DNA of 64,000 bases from Phytophthora hibernalis (GCA_012656075.1 JAAKBF010000300.1:124001-188000); one strand, 5' to 3'. Positions 34,133-45,780 are shown, numbered from the stretch's first letter. Notes: a model not told the origin generated them from the letters alone. Made by a program: numbers and translations.

Positions 34133-35850
34133 ATGCGGAAATGGATGAAATCGATGATGTCGATAACTCTTATCACCAGTGCGGCCTACCCAGTAACCAC
34201 ATCGACTAGGCGGTGGTGATAAGCCGAACAGAAGCACCTACGAAAGAAGACACGGCTCCGCTTTTACTGTTACACGAGCGCTCTTCAGACGTTAACGATA
34301 CCGAAGTCACCCCGTCCTCGTCCTTTTCGAACGCGTTGGATTCAAGTTACCAAGATAATGGAGATCGTCATCGTTCGTAGTTGGAAAACTCGAGATTGGA
34401 GCACACGTAAAAACTGTCGACAAAGTTCAATCGACCTACAGGAATTGGGTGGGCCCAACCATTGGCAAACCTGACCGTGGAGATTCTGCTCTTTATCGCA
34501 AGGCGTACATTATGAAGACTTGTCCCGTTGGGTTCAACTGCAAGTGGAATACATGCTGACCCAGTGCCCGTTATCGCATCCCGTCCAATGCGGTTGGGTT
34601 GCATCCGTCAAAACGACGACTGCGCGCTTGAGGTGTACGTGAAGGCAGCCAATACATTGCAAGCGGTGATATCGCTTGCTACGATGGGTCTGCTTGGCAA
34701 AATCACAGCTGCAATGAATGGCATCGTTGCGGGCGCCAAATGCATTCGATCCATCATTGGTACCGTCAAGATGCTGATCAAGTACATTCGTACCCTCAAG
34801 ATGTCCGATCCACAGACCCCGCGACAAGATCATGGCCCTTTTGTACCAAACAAGCTACGCGACCATCGATTTCCCCGTCACTATTGCGATGTGTTTGGGC
34901 CTTCCGTATCCTGAAATTCTCGATCCTGGCAGTTGGATGCTGGACACGATCCAATTTCTTCTGGGAGAGGTCCTCGATCATGTAGATAGCATCGTTAGAG
35001 GCTGGGATCGATTCAAGGCTTTCCTCCATCGCGCGAATTTTACTCAACCTTTGTCAGAGCTGAACGAGACCGAAATTTCATCGCTCAAGACAGGTTTGGC
35101 TTCCGAATCCACCTGTGGGTATGAGCTGAAGCGGATTACAGACCGTACGTGGATGACAGTGGCCCAAATGAAGAAAGATAATCCTAGAATTACCCAGGAC
35201 GAGCTTCGCGTGGCCATCTACGAGTCTGATCTAATGGTCCACGACATCCCCACTGTAACCAACAACAGCCAGGACCAAATGATCGCCGAATCCACCGAAG
35301 CTACTGCGTATCAAACGCGAGACACACTGCGCAAAACGCTTGGGGTTATCGTGGACGACCTGGTCGACAAGGGACACAGCGACAACGGAATCTCCTTAAC
35401 TGCTAAGGAATACGCCCGCGTGGTGACGGACAAGGAGGCTATGACTATTTTCGTTCTTTTCATCGACATGACGCGGATAGCTGGCCATACCACTGAGTTC
35501 ATTCAACCAATCTGCGGCCCCACACTGTTCATCGGTGAGATTGACGACGGCACGGAGCCTGATACTCTTGGGCTCGCCACCGTCGGCAAGGCTTTCAAAG
35601 GCAGTAGTCTCGCCTGGAAGAGAACGGGTGACGGCGTCGCCACTATCGTCTTCAACAGTGAAGACACCGTAGCTGTCACCGTGAGAATATTCTCCGGGGT
35701 GAAATGATCGATGAGAAGGACGTACCAATAGGGGGCAAAATAACATGGACATCCAATATCACCGCGCCCGGAGGCAAGTCGCTTTACCTAGACCGATGGC
35801 GGCCAGGGTTTTAGGCCTGCCTGGCACTGGTGGGGGTCATTGAAACTCTG
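34133..35850 (+). pseudogene. Secreted cysteine-containing 'RWRPG' protein, decayed (copy B)
   Basis: From the ATG at 34133 a signal peptide is readable (MRKWMKSMMSITLITSAA). The conserved-looking body is spread over at least five frame changes: 34219-34370; 34377-34556 with TCPVGFNCKWNTC; 34556-34600 with QCPLSHPVQCGW; 34600-34830, a helical stretch; 34832-35707, the longest open part at 291 codons; and 35704-35815, which ends LYLDRWRPGF. A final LPGTGGGH follows. In composition the protein is a Cys-rich head, a long helical middle and a beta-like tail. I believe related uncharacterised secreted proteins exist in other oomycetes but cannot verify this. The 3' end is duplicated at 5805-6060. 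No function is assigned. Confidence 0.55.
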
Positions 35851-35970
35851 GGTACCGAATGCTAGCCAAGGTGGCCTTTGGCTCTCTCCGTAAAACTTAA
35901 CGTTAGCTAGCTCAGACAAAAATATTAAAACTAGTATAGACAAGCTCAAAATCGAGCAACAGCATCTCGA

Positions 35971-36127
35971 TCAAACCCCGTTTTTCACATCTTCTAGCAA
36001 GCGGAATTCTTCTTGGTGCACCCACCGCTTCAACTTAAACGTGTCGACCACCAACTCGTTTGAGTTGCAATCGTGGTTAATGTGATCGACCAAATCTCTT
36101 CCCAGACCGAACCGACGACCACAACTA
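35971..36127 (-). other. Former C-terminus (C2H2 finger) of the EF-hand gene, now out of frame
   Basis: In the neighbouring frame the minus strand reads FRCSSCGRRFGLGRDLVDHI...C and on to EEFRLLEDVKNGV with a TGA at 35971-35973. The same segment is in frame in copy A. Confidence 0.6.
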
Positions 36128-38127
36128 CTACATCGAAACACACCGGAAAACAAACCCGATGCACGCTCGATCGATCTCCCGATACAAAATATCACGTTTC
36201 CCACTCTCCATTGCGCGACGCACCATGAGCTTTTTGACAAACTTACGCTCCAGCTGCTGCTTGCGTCCTAGCAGCCAGAAGAGCAGACCGTGACTTTGAA
36301 GTACCAGTCCATCCAAACCTCGAGACAGGAAATTAATCGAAGCCGAGTTAGACAGTGTCGCTCGCTCGTGCTCCCTTTGCCACCAGCTTTCAAACTCGCC
36401 GCGTGTGATTCCTCCATCACCATTGCCATCTAACTCGGCATACAGGCTGCGCATTTGAGCAGTAGTAAGTTTCGGTGGCTGCTGAGTATTAGACCTCTTG
36501 CCACTCACACTGCCGCGATTGAGCTGTTTTTGTTTCTTCCCACGTAGATATGAGAGCAGGAGCTGGAATTCGTCCAGGTCGAGCGACCCAGAGCCGTCTA
36601 GATCGAAGATTTGGAAACACTGCCGTAGTCGTAAGATGGCTGGTTCCTCATTCGTTTCGACGGTGGTCGAGTTTACCAGTGAACTCGGTGCCGATTCTTG
36701 AGACGATCTCTTGTGAACTCCAATTCGCCACACAGCGAGCTCTTTCTTCAGAATATCCTGGCCGAGAGGAGTGGCAAAAATGGTGGTGTATTCGAGACTC
36801 ACAGCACGATCACTCACCTCGAGAGCTGCAAGCTCCTGCTTCATGCCGTCCACGTTGAAAACACGTTTACTACGGAACCAGCAAGGTGTCCAGGTTTGGT
36901 GAATGAACAGACTGACACGCGTCTTGGCAGCCCATCGACGCAAATGTGCTGCGCGGCGAGCTGCTTCCAACCACCTTGCTCTCCGTGCTAGATACAAGAC
37001 AGTGATTAACCGCGCAAGTACAACACGCGCTGCTGCTAGCTTTAACCCTTGTCGAACCCAGGCTGCAACGTTCTTGCAAACGAATGGCCGTAGGAACTCA
37101 GCACGCCAACGGAGGAACCGCCTATAGCATCGTTGAATACGGATGGCGGCACATCGACGACGTCGAAAGCCTTTCACAATCAAGGGAATGCCCCGACGCC
37201 GCAATATTCGAATAGCTATGGCGATGGTTCTAGTTCGAGCTTTCAATGCGACTCGAAAACAGGCTTTCAACCTGCAGCGACGGATGCAGTTTGCAAATTT
37301 GTGGGCCTCCACTGAGAACGGGAACCGCGGAGTTCGTGATCTTTGATTTTGAAGTGACCCCAAGGTTGTTGGTGGTGCTGATTCAGTGATCCGGCTAGGG
37401 TTTGCACTCGTGAATTGAGCAGCAGCCAGTGGATGCTGAAGCTGCTCATTTCTACTGCAAAAGGTTGAGGCGCTGAGTGGTCTAGCGAGGCGAGATCGGA
37501 TCTCGTTCTCCCAAATTGTGCCCTTGATCTTCTCTTCCAAGTGAGCTTGTAACTTTGTCCGCATCTGCATCATCCAGCTAACGTCAGAATTCACAGAATA
37601 ACCCACAAACACGGTATTGTAGCATTGCCTACCTCATCGGACAGTAGCGGGTCGATTGAGAGGTTTGCCGTCTTCTTCCTCTTCCGAGGTTTCGTCACGC
37701 GCCATCTCCACTGTTGGGTAGGATCTGCTGCTGGTGAGTGCTTCATTGCAAAGGTGGTTGTTACTGCACTTGAAAACTCAATTGCACGGGCTTCTATCAT
37801 CGTCGCAAGCCGCTCATCTGTCCGAGCCACCTCCGGGTTCAGGACGAGCTGCAGTCCTTCATTGGCTGCTTGGACCAAACTCTCGCTCGAAGTGGTTGCC
37901 AGAAACACGGACGCAGAAGCATTGAGCTCTTGCGCCTCGTGCATCCACTGCGTCCATTCCTGGGGCGACAAACTCCCAGGCAGTGGACTCAGCCCCGACA
38001 GTCCAGGTTTACGTGGACCTGGCTTGCGCTTCCTCGGTGGCGAGGCTACAACCTCAACAGCCTGCGATTTGCCCAGCGAAGTCAAGTAGACAGTCTGCAA
38101 CTGAAGCAGCTTATCCGGCGACGGCAT
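36128..38127 (-). CDS. EF-hand protein with IQ motif (copy B), C-terminal zinc finger lost by frameshift
   Basis: Two exons: 38127-37633 and 37564-36128, with a 68-nt intron (37565-37632, GTAGGC...GATGCAG) falling between codons. The product is about 643 residues. An N-terminal Pro/Lys-rich tail precedes an Arg-rich helical region with an IQ calmodulin-binding motif (IRIQRCYRRFLRWR, about residue 303). Two EF-hands follow (DLDGSGSLDLDEF about 484; DGNGDGGITRGEF about 540), both with canonical Ca2+ ligands. Compared with copy A (6168-6484), two bases (GA) are missing at about 36160. The frame therefore ends at 36128 instead of reading through a C2H2 finger to 35971. It is likely a Ca2+-responsive cytosolic or cytoskeletal protein. 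It is divergent from the glycosyltransferase, with 217 nt between starts. Confidence 0.7.
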
Positions 38128-38344
38128 GCTTGCGACTTGTTCTTGACGTCAAGAGCTTCTGAGCTGGAAATAGACCACTTCAACTTGCAGCACCATCAAG
38201 AGATGGCTACACCCATGCACCGAAAAGACTACAACACATTAATATGATGTACCACACCCAACACCTCTCTCTCGGCTTGAAATGATTGCTGCACTGCAAT
38301 ATGGTGTTCGACACACAGACCTCATTTGAACAAAGTCTCCGATA

Positions 38345-39584
38345 ATGGCGTCAATGCGCAACTTGCGGCCGCTACGCCGCGCGCGTCTGCGTTCTGTGCT
38401 GCTTCTTTTGATTGTGTGCTTCGTGGGGGTGCCGCTGGTTATGTACCGCTTCTTCACGTTCGATTTCGATCGCGTGGCGTCGCTCGAGAGACGCGTACGG
38501 TCGTCGGTTCCGTCCGCGTCGACTGTACCGCCGTGTCTGGGCGTGTCTAGCCAGGAGTTCCTGGCTTCGGACGCTCTAAACAGACTTCAGACACTCTGTG
38601 GAGCTAAACCCAGTAGAAATCAGTCTAAACCCACTAGTAAAATCCGTCTCGTGCACTTTGTCAACGTCGCAGTGGACGCCGTACCGCTACTACCAGGCGA
38701 ACAACCAGAAGTCGACAGGGAACAGTTCACGTACTTGCAGTTCGCAGTGTTGCAGGCCGCGAGACGCGCGCTCCAGCCTGATATGATGATGCTGCACTAC
38801 CTGGAGACCCCGCGCGGCGTGTGGTTCACCCAATGTCAGAGGCATTTGGGCCTGCACCAGGTGCTACCGCCCGTGGCGTTCGACGCGCTGCAGCCGCCTC
38901 TGAGCAGACAGGAAAGACGTCGCATCGTGGAGACGCTGGTGCTGCTGCGCGCTCAAGAAACACGGCGGCGTGGCGTTCTCGGACTTCAATACGGTGCTGC
39001 TGAGACCTACGCAAGTGGACATGACGGCGGACCTCGTGGTGGCTTCCCAGTCGCATCGAAGCAAGACGTTCGGATTGGCGCTGCACATGATGCAGACGCC
39101 ACCCGGACACCCGTTCGTGGAGTTTCTGGAGTACAAGATTGTGGAGATGGTGGAAGGAAATGACCCTAAGCTGCATCAGATGTCGCTGGACGAAGTGGTG
39201 GGCCAGATTGTGCTTCAGAAGTACCAGGAAGAGCGTGGAGAGGTGGGAGGAGGTAATGGGACGACGGACAGAAGCAGCATTTTTGACGGCGTTGTGATCG
39301 GATCGTCCAAGTTGTTCGAGTTTGATGCACTGCACGAGCTGCTGACGGCTAAAATGGAGCCGTCGCTCGCTGGGAGATTTCGAGGGGTGGCAGGGTTTCA
39401 CGTAGACAGATACGACTTTGCAGAGCAGACGGCGGACACGGAAGACCTCCACGAGATCGCGCGCTTGCAGAAGGAGCTCACGTTGGCGGACGAGTGGCAG
39501 AATTTAGACACGCTGCTTGGCGCAGTGGTGAGGCTGGCGGTGACTGTCAACACTACCGATGAGCTGGAACCGCTCTTGACGTGA
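38345..39584 (+). CDS. Type II membrane glycosyltransferase, sugar-binding DXD family (one frame break)
   Basis: A short basic tail (RNLRPLRRARLR) and one membrane anchor (residues about 16-37) precede a lumenal domain. IRLVHFVNVAVDAV, LQFAVLQAARRALQPDMMMLHYLETPRGVWF and EALVLL-like helices match the order of the Gly_transf_sug family (Golgi or ER glycosyltransferases related to Och1 and alpha-1,4-GlcNAc transferases). After about 38950 the frame changes and continues LKKHGGVAFSDFNTVLLRP. The usual D-x-D is here D-F-N. The C-terminus ends at 39582-39584. One extra base (or two missing) near 38945-38952 breaks the frame; the downstream half is otherwise well kept, so this is either a young pseudogene or an assembly error. 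Two nearby ATGs (38345, 38354) both fit. Confidence 0.6.
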
Positions 39585-40345
39585 TTTAAGCGTGACGATG
39601 ACTGGGAGATCGAATTGGTAGCAGACGCAGTTGCAGAGTATTGAGGAAAGGTTGCTGCTCCGTTAACGGGTCGACACGTTGCTGCTGGGTTACACTGTTG
39701 GGCTTGTGAGCCGGGCTCTCCTGTCTTTTGTTGAAGCGATCTGCAACTTGCAGACGAACGTGTCAACGCACTTATCACCGGCTGGGATCGATGAGGTCTC
39801 TCCTGACTCATTTGCGCTCATGCGAGCGAACGACGGCCGGCTCAACTCGCTTGGCTGGTCGCAAGTCTCGCCTAGCAACATGGAAATTAACGATCACTTG
39901 CACTGACTGCATTGTTGAAGCAAGCCTTTGCCGGTCGACCATGACCGTATGGCTATCGACGCGGAGTGATCTGCGTCGAGTTTCACTTTTCAACACCAGC
40001 AACTGGTCTCGGTGACGACCATGTAATGTTACGGCGCGATGTGTCAAGAGCGACCTGTCATCGTGATTTAGACGTCAAAACTCGTCCGTCGTGGTTCGTC
40101 AGGACCCTGCAGATGGCAATGCCGATGCACTCCTTCCCGAGTGACCAAGTGCTCAACAGATCGCGGTCAATCGAGTTGTTAAGGTATTCCGCTGTCTGCA
40201 GACTCTGCATGAAGATCCTGTGGGCTAACAGCCTGGCGCGTGAGCTGTCGTTGATGTGCAAGGAATTGGTATCACGCACTCCAGTCGATGCATGGGACCA
40301 TGATCGAGGTAAACTCCTGAAGAATTGACCTCTTCAGCTATGTTG
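39585..40345. other. Gap with one unrecognised 120-codon plus-strand frame
   Basis: The frame 39966-40328 (MICVEFHFSTPATG...GKLLKN) has no motif I know; it ends just before the PG1 promoter. I find nothing else. Confidence 0.3.
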
Positions 40346-40360
40346 AGCTTATTCCGGAAT
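40346..40360 (+). promoter_or_regulatory. Initiator-like element of PG1
   Basis: GCTTATTCCGGAATT, 42 nt before the ATG; nearly the same as GCCCATTCCGGAATTT before PG2. Confidence 0.5.
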
Positions 40361-40401
40361 TACTCAGCGTGAGTCAAGCCTCATCCAATCCTCTCGTCGC
40401 C

Positions 40402-41545
40402 ATGAAGTTCTCCACCCCCGTTCTCTTCGCCGCCGCTGTGGTGTTTGCTGCTGTCAGCGGCTCCCCATGATCCGACAGGAAGCCGAAGAAACCGAGTCCA
40501 GTAGCTGCTCGCTATCGGGTACCTACACGAGCGGAACCGACGTGTCCTCGTGCAGTACTGTTACCGTCAAGTCGCTGACGGTCCCCGCCGGTGTCACGCT
40601 GGACCTGAGCGACCTTAAATCTGGCGCCAACGTTGTGTTCTCGGGCACCACCGCGTTCGGAGAGAAGGTTAGCCTGAAGCATTTTGATCCATCTTTGATG
40701 ACTATGTGTCTAACTTGCTATGCTCATTGACAGAAATGGTCTGGACCTCTAGTCCTTCTGACCGGCACCAAACTGACCGTGAGTGGTACGGGTACTCTCG
40801 ATGGCCAGGGTGCCTGGTATTGGAAGCAGGGCACTTCTATCACTCGCCCGGTCTTCTTCCGCATGAGCAAGGTCATCTCTTCCACTGTCAAGGGTTTCAC
40901 TATCAAAAAACCCTACCGCACGTTCAGCATTCTGAGCTCGGAATCCACTACCATTAGTGGTTTAACCCTCGACTCGAGCGACGGTGACGACCTCGCCAAG
41001 AACACGGACGGATTCGACCTCAGCAAGAACACAGACGTTACCATTACGGGTTGCAAGATCTACAACCAGGACGACTGTCTCGTCATGCAGTCCAGTACCA
41101 ACACCGTCTTCTCGAGTAACACGTGCAGTGGTGGTCACGGTATCTCCATCGGTTCCATCGGTGGCTCCTCGATCAGCTCTTCAGACACGGTGTCTGGTCT
41201 CACCGTGAAGAACAATAAGATCGTTGACAGTGTCAACGGCATTCGGATCAAGACTATCATCAGTCTCACGGGCAAGGTCACGGACGTTACGTACACGGAC
41301 AACACGCTCTCGAATGTTGAAAACGACATTGTGATCCACGGAGACTACAGCAAGGATACACGGGCACGGCGAGCAGCAAGGTCTACATCACGGACATCAC
41401 TATCGACGGTCTCACCGGTTCAGCTGACCAAGTGTACGACATCCTGGTGAACTCCAAGTACGCGTCAAGCTGGACGTTCTCGGGCATCGATGTGTCTGGC
41501 TCCACGGGCAGCTGCAGCGGTGAACCGAGCAGCGTCGATTGCTAA
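40402..41545 (+). pseudogene. Polygalacturonase PG1 (GH28), frameshifted
   Basis: Endo-polygalacturonase relative, secreted to cleave pectin. The signal peptide starts at the ATG at 40402 (MKFSTPVLFAAAVVFAAVSG). One base is missing in the C-run at about 40468 (CCCC-ATGATC where PG2 has CACCCATGATG), so the frame stops at once. The intron is 40668-40733 (66 nt), at the same site as in PG2. Exon 2 keeps NTDGFD, QDDC, GGHGIS and RIKT, so the active site is intact. A 10-base deletion at about 41355 (AGCAAG|GATACACGG) shifts the frame again before the last ~60 codons. One residue is also lost at FTIKKPYRTF (NS to K). The final 135 bp are nearly identical to PG2. Two lesions make it a pseudogene, recently inactive judging by the preserved codons. 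Confidence 0.85.
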
Positions 41546-42609
41546 AATGTTTGGAAGCGTCTCTCAATATTTGTTTACCTGCGAAGGAAGTGCAGTGTTC
41601 ACGTTGCTTAGCAAGTGGACAATAGATGTTTTTTCTTAACGTACGAATGCACATGCGTTTGCTACTAGATGCGACGGGATCCGTGTATATTGCTTATGGA
41701 CTGAAGTCCAAATGGCTCATACTAGCCAAGATATGCACGCTGAACGCCCTTCATTTCTCTAAAACTTCAGGAGATGCGTTTGCAGTGGCCATCCCGCCTT
41801 GTAAATGACTCTCTAAAACATCAGCACGAATTCCACAATGAATGTTGGAAGCAGCGCTCGGGGAGTGCACTGTACTCCTCTATCAACAATCGCCAGAGGA
41901 TATTTATTTTTCACGCACCAAGTTCCTCGGGCGTTGCGTGTTGTAACACCAGTGGTGCGCCAAGCGTCCAGCGGACGGTCCACCGGGTCGTCATCACCTT
42001 GTCGTCAAGATGTGCTGACCTCGTCAAGTCGATGCACGGGCAAGAGAGGCGGCATTTCGCCATGTTGCACTTTGCGGAGTCATTGTCGCGGGCCGACTGG
42101 TGAGATGGTTCACCCCACGTAAAGTGTACCCCTTGCAGCCTCAATCACTCGAGAAGCTCTCTCTGGTGCAAATTCTATGAGCAAATCGGAGCCAAACGCC
42201 AACAGAACGGCCCGAATTCCCGCGGAGAATGGAATTCTTCGACCATCGGGTACATTGACGCTGACGAGGTATTTACCATAGATGCGAGCCGATCTACGTG
42301 GCTGAAAGACCGTCCTCGTGAATCTCGAGGTGGTCTACGATGGCAAGTGCATTCTTCGCTGCGTTGCCTTATTCCAGATGGATCGACCGACATGTGCGTA
42401 GGTCGACCCCACTCCGAGCAGATCGAGGTTACAGTTATCTAAGTTTACCAATACATGTATCTCTATCTCACCTTCGTGTCGCTGGTGGTGGAGTGTCCGT
42501 TGTCGCTTCGGACACCACCGCTGAGAACGGACACCACTGCGTCTTCAACCTGATTGACGGTCAAGTGGTTGACACCGTTGGTTTCTCTCGATTCCGCCTC
42601 GACATCAAT
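41546..42609. other. PG1-PG2 spacer, no gene recognised
   Basis: Plus-strand frames at 41774-42103 and 42178-42440 look faintly coding but show no known motif. TACATGTA occurs at 42452. Confidence 0.4.
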
Positions 42610-42625
42610 GCCCATTCCGGAATTT
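42610..42625 (+). promoter_or_regulatory. Initiator-like element of PG2
   Basis: GCCCATTCCGGAATTT, 34 nt before the ATG. Confidence 0.5.
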
Positions 42626-42659
42626 CCTCGAGTCCGCTCAAGCTTCTCACCAATCAACC

Positions 42660-43813
42660 ATGAAGTTCTTCTCGTCTGTGTTCGCCTCCATTGCGCTTGT
42701 CATCGCTGCCGTTTGCGGTTCACCCATGATGCGCCAAGAGGAGGAGGCCAGTAGCTGTACGCTATCGGGCACCTACACGAGCGGCGCTGATGTGTCCTCG
42801 TGCAGCACGGTCACCATCAAGTCACTCACGGTCCCTGCTGGCGTTACGCTCGATCTGAGCGACCTCAAGTCGGGTGCCAGCGTCGTCTTCTCCGGCACCA
42901 CCATTTTCGGCGAGAAGGTTGGTTCTTGAAACTCAGCCTGCAAAAAGTACTGCATAATTAATCGTTTGTGTTTTCATGCTATCAACAGAAATGGTCGGGT
43001 CCTCTCGTTCTCCTCACGGGTACGAACCTCGCTGTGAGCGGCACTGGCACTCTGGATGGCCAAGGGGCCTGGTACTGGAAGCAGGGCACCTCCATCACCC
43101 GTCCGGTCTTCTTCCGCATGAACAAGGTCATCTCTTCCACCGTCAAGGGTTTCACCATCAAGAACTCGCCCTACCGCACGTTCAGTATCCTCAACTCACA
43201 GTTGACTACCATCAGCGGCTTGACCCTTGACTCTAGTGTCGGAGATGACACTGCCAAGAACACGGACGGCTTCGACCTCAGTGGCAACACGGGCTTGACC
43301 ATTACGGGTTGCAAGATCTACAACCAGGACGACTGCCTAGCCATGCAGTCCAGTACCAACACTGTCTTCTCCAGCAACACGTGCAGCGGTGGCCACGGTA
43401 TCTCTATTGGCTCCATCGGCGGAACGTCGGTGAGCTCATCCGACACGGTTTCCGGTCTCACGGTAAAGAACAACAAGATCGTTGACAGTATCAACGGCAT
43501 CCGTATCAAGACCATCATTGACGACTACGGCAAGGTGACGGACGTGACCTACACGGATAACACCCTCTCGAACGTAGAGAATGCTATCGTGATCCACGGT
43601 GACTACAGCAAGTCGGAAGGAGGATACACGGGCTCTGCTACGAGCAAGGTGACGATCACGGACATCACCATCGACGGACTCACCGGTTCAGCTGACCAAG
43701 TGTACGACATCCTGGTGAACTCCAAGTACGCGTCAAGTTGGACGTTCTCGGGCATCGATGTGTCTGGCTCCACGGGCAGCTGTAGCGGTGAACCGAGCAG
43801 CGTCGACTGCTAA
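42660..43813 (+). CDS. Polygalacturonase PG2 (GH28), intact
   Basis: Secreted endo-polygalacturonase that hydrolyses alpha-1,4-galacturonan in plant cell walls. Exons 42660-42917 and 42989-43813 are separated by a 71-nt intron (GTTGGT...CAACAG) lying between codons (GEK|KWSGP). The product is 360 residues. A signal peptide of about 20 residues (MKFFSSVFASIALVIAAVCG) precedes a short propeptide SPMMRQEEE. The right-handed beta-helix carries the four PG signatures NTDGFD, QDDC, GGHGISIGS and RIK. Length and layout match oomycete PGs. It is the only uninterrupted intron-containing copy here. The 3' end is shared almost exactly with PG1. No lesions seen. Confidence 0.92.
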
Positions 43814-43955
43814 GGAGTCAAACTTTGCGTGTGTGACACATTCCTTGTTGGTGTTGCCTCGCACCAGCACTAGGTAAAACCAATAGATGTTTGAATACAG
43901 GTTTTCTCTTAATTTTTAAAATTAAGAAAAACTTCATTAAATACGGCTCGTGCTA

Positions 43956-44293
43956 GTGGTACAAAACGAGCCTACTGAAATTTAATATTTGTCGAGGTTA
44001 TGTATGCTTTTTCTACATTGTATAAACTTTGAAGTCGCCTGGAGGACGGATGTCATCTTGTTTCAAATCATGAAAGTCGGAGATGCCGACAGGAAAACTA
44101 CACCCGAGCCTCACCCTTGGAAACCCTGAGAGCGGTGACACAACCCTAAGCCGAACTAGGTGTGACCCTGCTTGGTCCTGGGTTTAAGCCCGCGTGCTGC
44201 GCACACGGATCTTTAAACCGCAGGCGTTGTTTCGGCCTGCCGAGCGAGTTGCTTTCACCCCCTTTATCCCAGGTATGTGTTGTTTTGTACCAC
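43956..44293. mobile_element. 338-bp MITE, TA-flanked
   Basis: Terminal inverted repeats GTGGTACAAAAC at both ends, flanked by TA (43954-43955 and 44294-44295). The match continues outward to CTAGTGGTACAAAAC over 15 bp. No coding sequence. It is probably a non-autonomous Tc1/mariner relative inserted 3' of PG2. Confidence 0.6.
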
Positions 44294-44553
44294 TAGTCAG
44301 AACCTTAAAATACAGCAAGATTTCATTTCTCATGTCTCCAATATTTTCTCTTACCATGAAGTTGACTCAATGTTCGACGGCAGCCTCAATTGAAGGCGAC
44401 TACATGTGATGACAACGGCGCAACGTAAAGTCCGTGAATCAAAATCGAGTCAAAATGTTGAAGAAGAGCGTGGAGACATCGGCTGCTAGTGCAGAATTCC
44501 CCGAACTCGCGGGTCTGACTGTCGAAAGTGTGCAGGAGGACTCATTTCGGCGT

Positions 44554-44586
44554 TGAGTGGGCGTGACAAATTGTCACGCCCACTCA
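44554..44586. repeat. 33-bp perfect palindrome at the left edge of the Harbinger element
   Basis: TGAGTGGGCGTGACAA, one central A, TTGTCACGCCCACTCA; the last three bases are the presumed TCA target duplication. Confidence 0.85.
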
Positions 44587-44766
44587 GGCCCATTCTTAAC
44601 GGGATCATCGGAGCATGATCGCTATCGAGGCTTGGGGTGCCCGGGGGCATGAGCCGATGGTCGTTCTTAAGAAAATCGTGATCCTGTTCTATAAAGAGAC
44701 TCGAGACTCGACCGTTGGGACCCGGAGCAGGGGTTTGTTGGAAACGCGTTTGCTTTCATTTCCACT

Positions 44767-45780
44767 TTGGCAAGGTGGAGCAAGGTGATTCAGCCACAGC
44801 AGCACCGAGTAGCAAGTGGACGGCTCGTCAAAAGCCAAACAGTAAACAAGCTGTGCTGCCCCACGTCGGACAAGTATAGCGACTGCAACCAACGGCTAGG
44901 CAAACGTTCCAAGACCTCAACAGACCACGATGAAGCGCGTCGTAGCCGATACTTGATGTTTCGCCTCATAAAAATGCTCTTTTCACACGACTTCTTCCAG
45001 CGCTTTATTGCTTCCGGGGACCAGCTCACTAGAAAACAATTGGATGAAGGGGTCTCGGTTTTGGGAGGAAGTGGCCTCTTCATTTAACACACCGAACGAC
45101 ACATACGATCGCCTCGTCAACAACGACTCGTTATTTGATGGTATTTGTCCGGACCAGATCACAGTGCATTCCACAGCCAAACTCAGAGCGATGTGGAAAG
45201 AAGTGCATTCTAACTTCTCGAAAGCTGAGGCACGCAACAAGCTTTCAGGCGCGCATGCATAATTTTGGAACTTCTGCCAAGGTGACAAAGCAGTCATGTA
45301 CTTGAACTTGTGGTGCGACGAACGAGGAGAAGGGCACGAATTTTGCGGGAGTTGTGTGTACAAAGACAACGAAGGTGGTTCAACTCAGGAAGGTAAATCA
45401 ACATCAACCACGCCCCCCAAATCGCAAAAGGCGTAAGAGTTTGGATCCAATTGCCTCTCTGATTGACACATTAAAAACGTTGGTCGAGACCGAAAGTGGA
45501 GACAAAAGCGAGCTGATTGCTGAGAAGACTGCACTTGCACGTGTGCAGCGTGAACATATCGAGTTCGGGGTATGACAGATAAAATGGCAGCGATTGACGC
45601 CATTCTAACGCGGTACCGTCGCGCTTTAGGTGTTGTGTGGAGGAGCCGATCCACAATCGAACCAGTCAAGGCATATCGATACAGTCCCTATTAGAGGAAG
45701 AAGAGCGTCTACAGAATCGAATCATTTGTCTCCAAGCGAAGACAGATTTGCTGGAAGATGCGATCGTAGACAGCTAAAAA
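44767..45780 (+). pseudogene. Harbinger accessory protein, broken
   Basis: Coding-like residues run FFQRFIASGDQLTRKQLDEG (45000-45050), change frame, then RFWEEVASSFNTPNDTYDRL...CPDQITVHSTAKLRAMWKEVHSNFSKAEARNKLSG to a stop at 45260. More coding-like fragments follow to about 45780. A single Trp-rich helical DNA-binding (Myb/SANT-like) role would fit the family; the motif evidence is weak. Confidence 0.45.

Noticed and set aside
40402..40470. PG1 start moved to the ATG at 40467 to avoid the frameshift
   Set aside because: This would delete the signal peptide that is clearly readable upstream and present in all other copies; the one-base loss is the better explanation.
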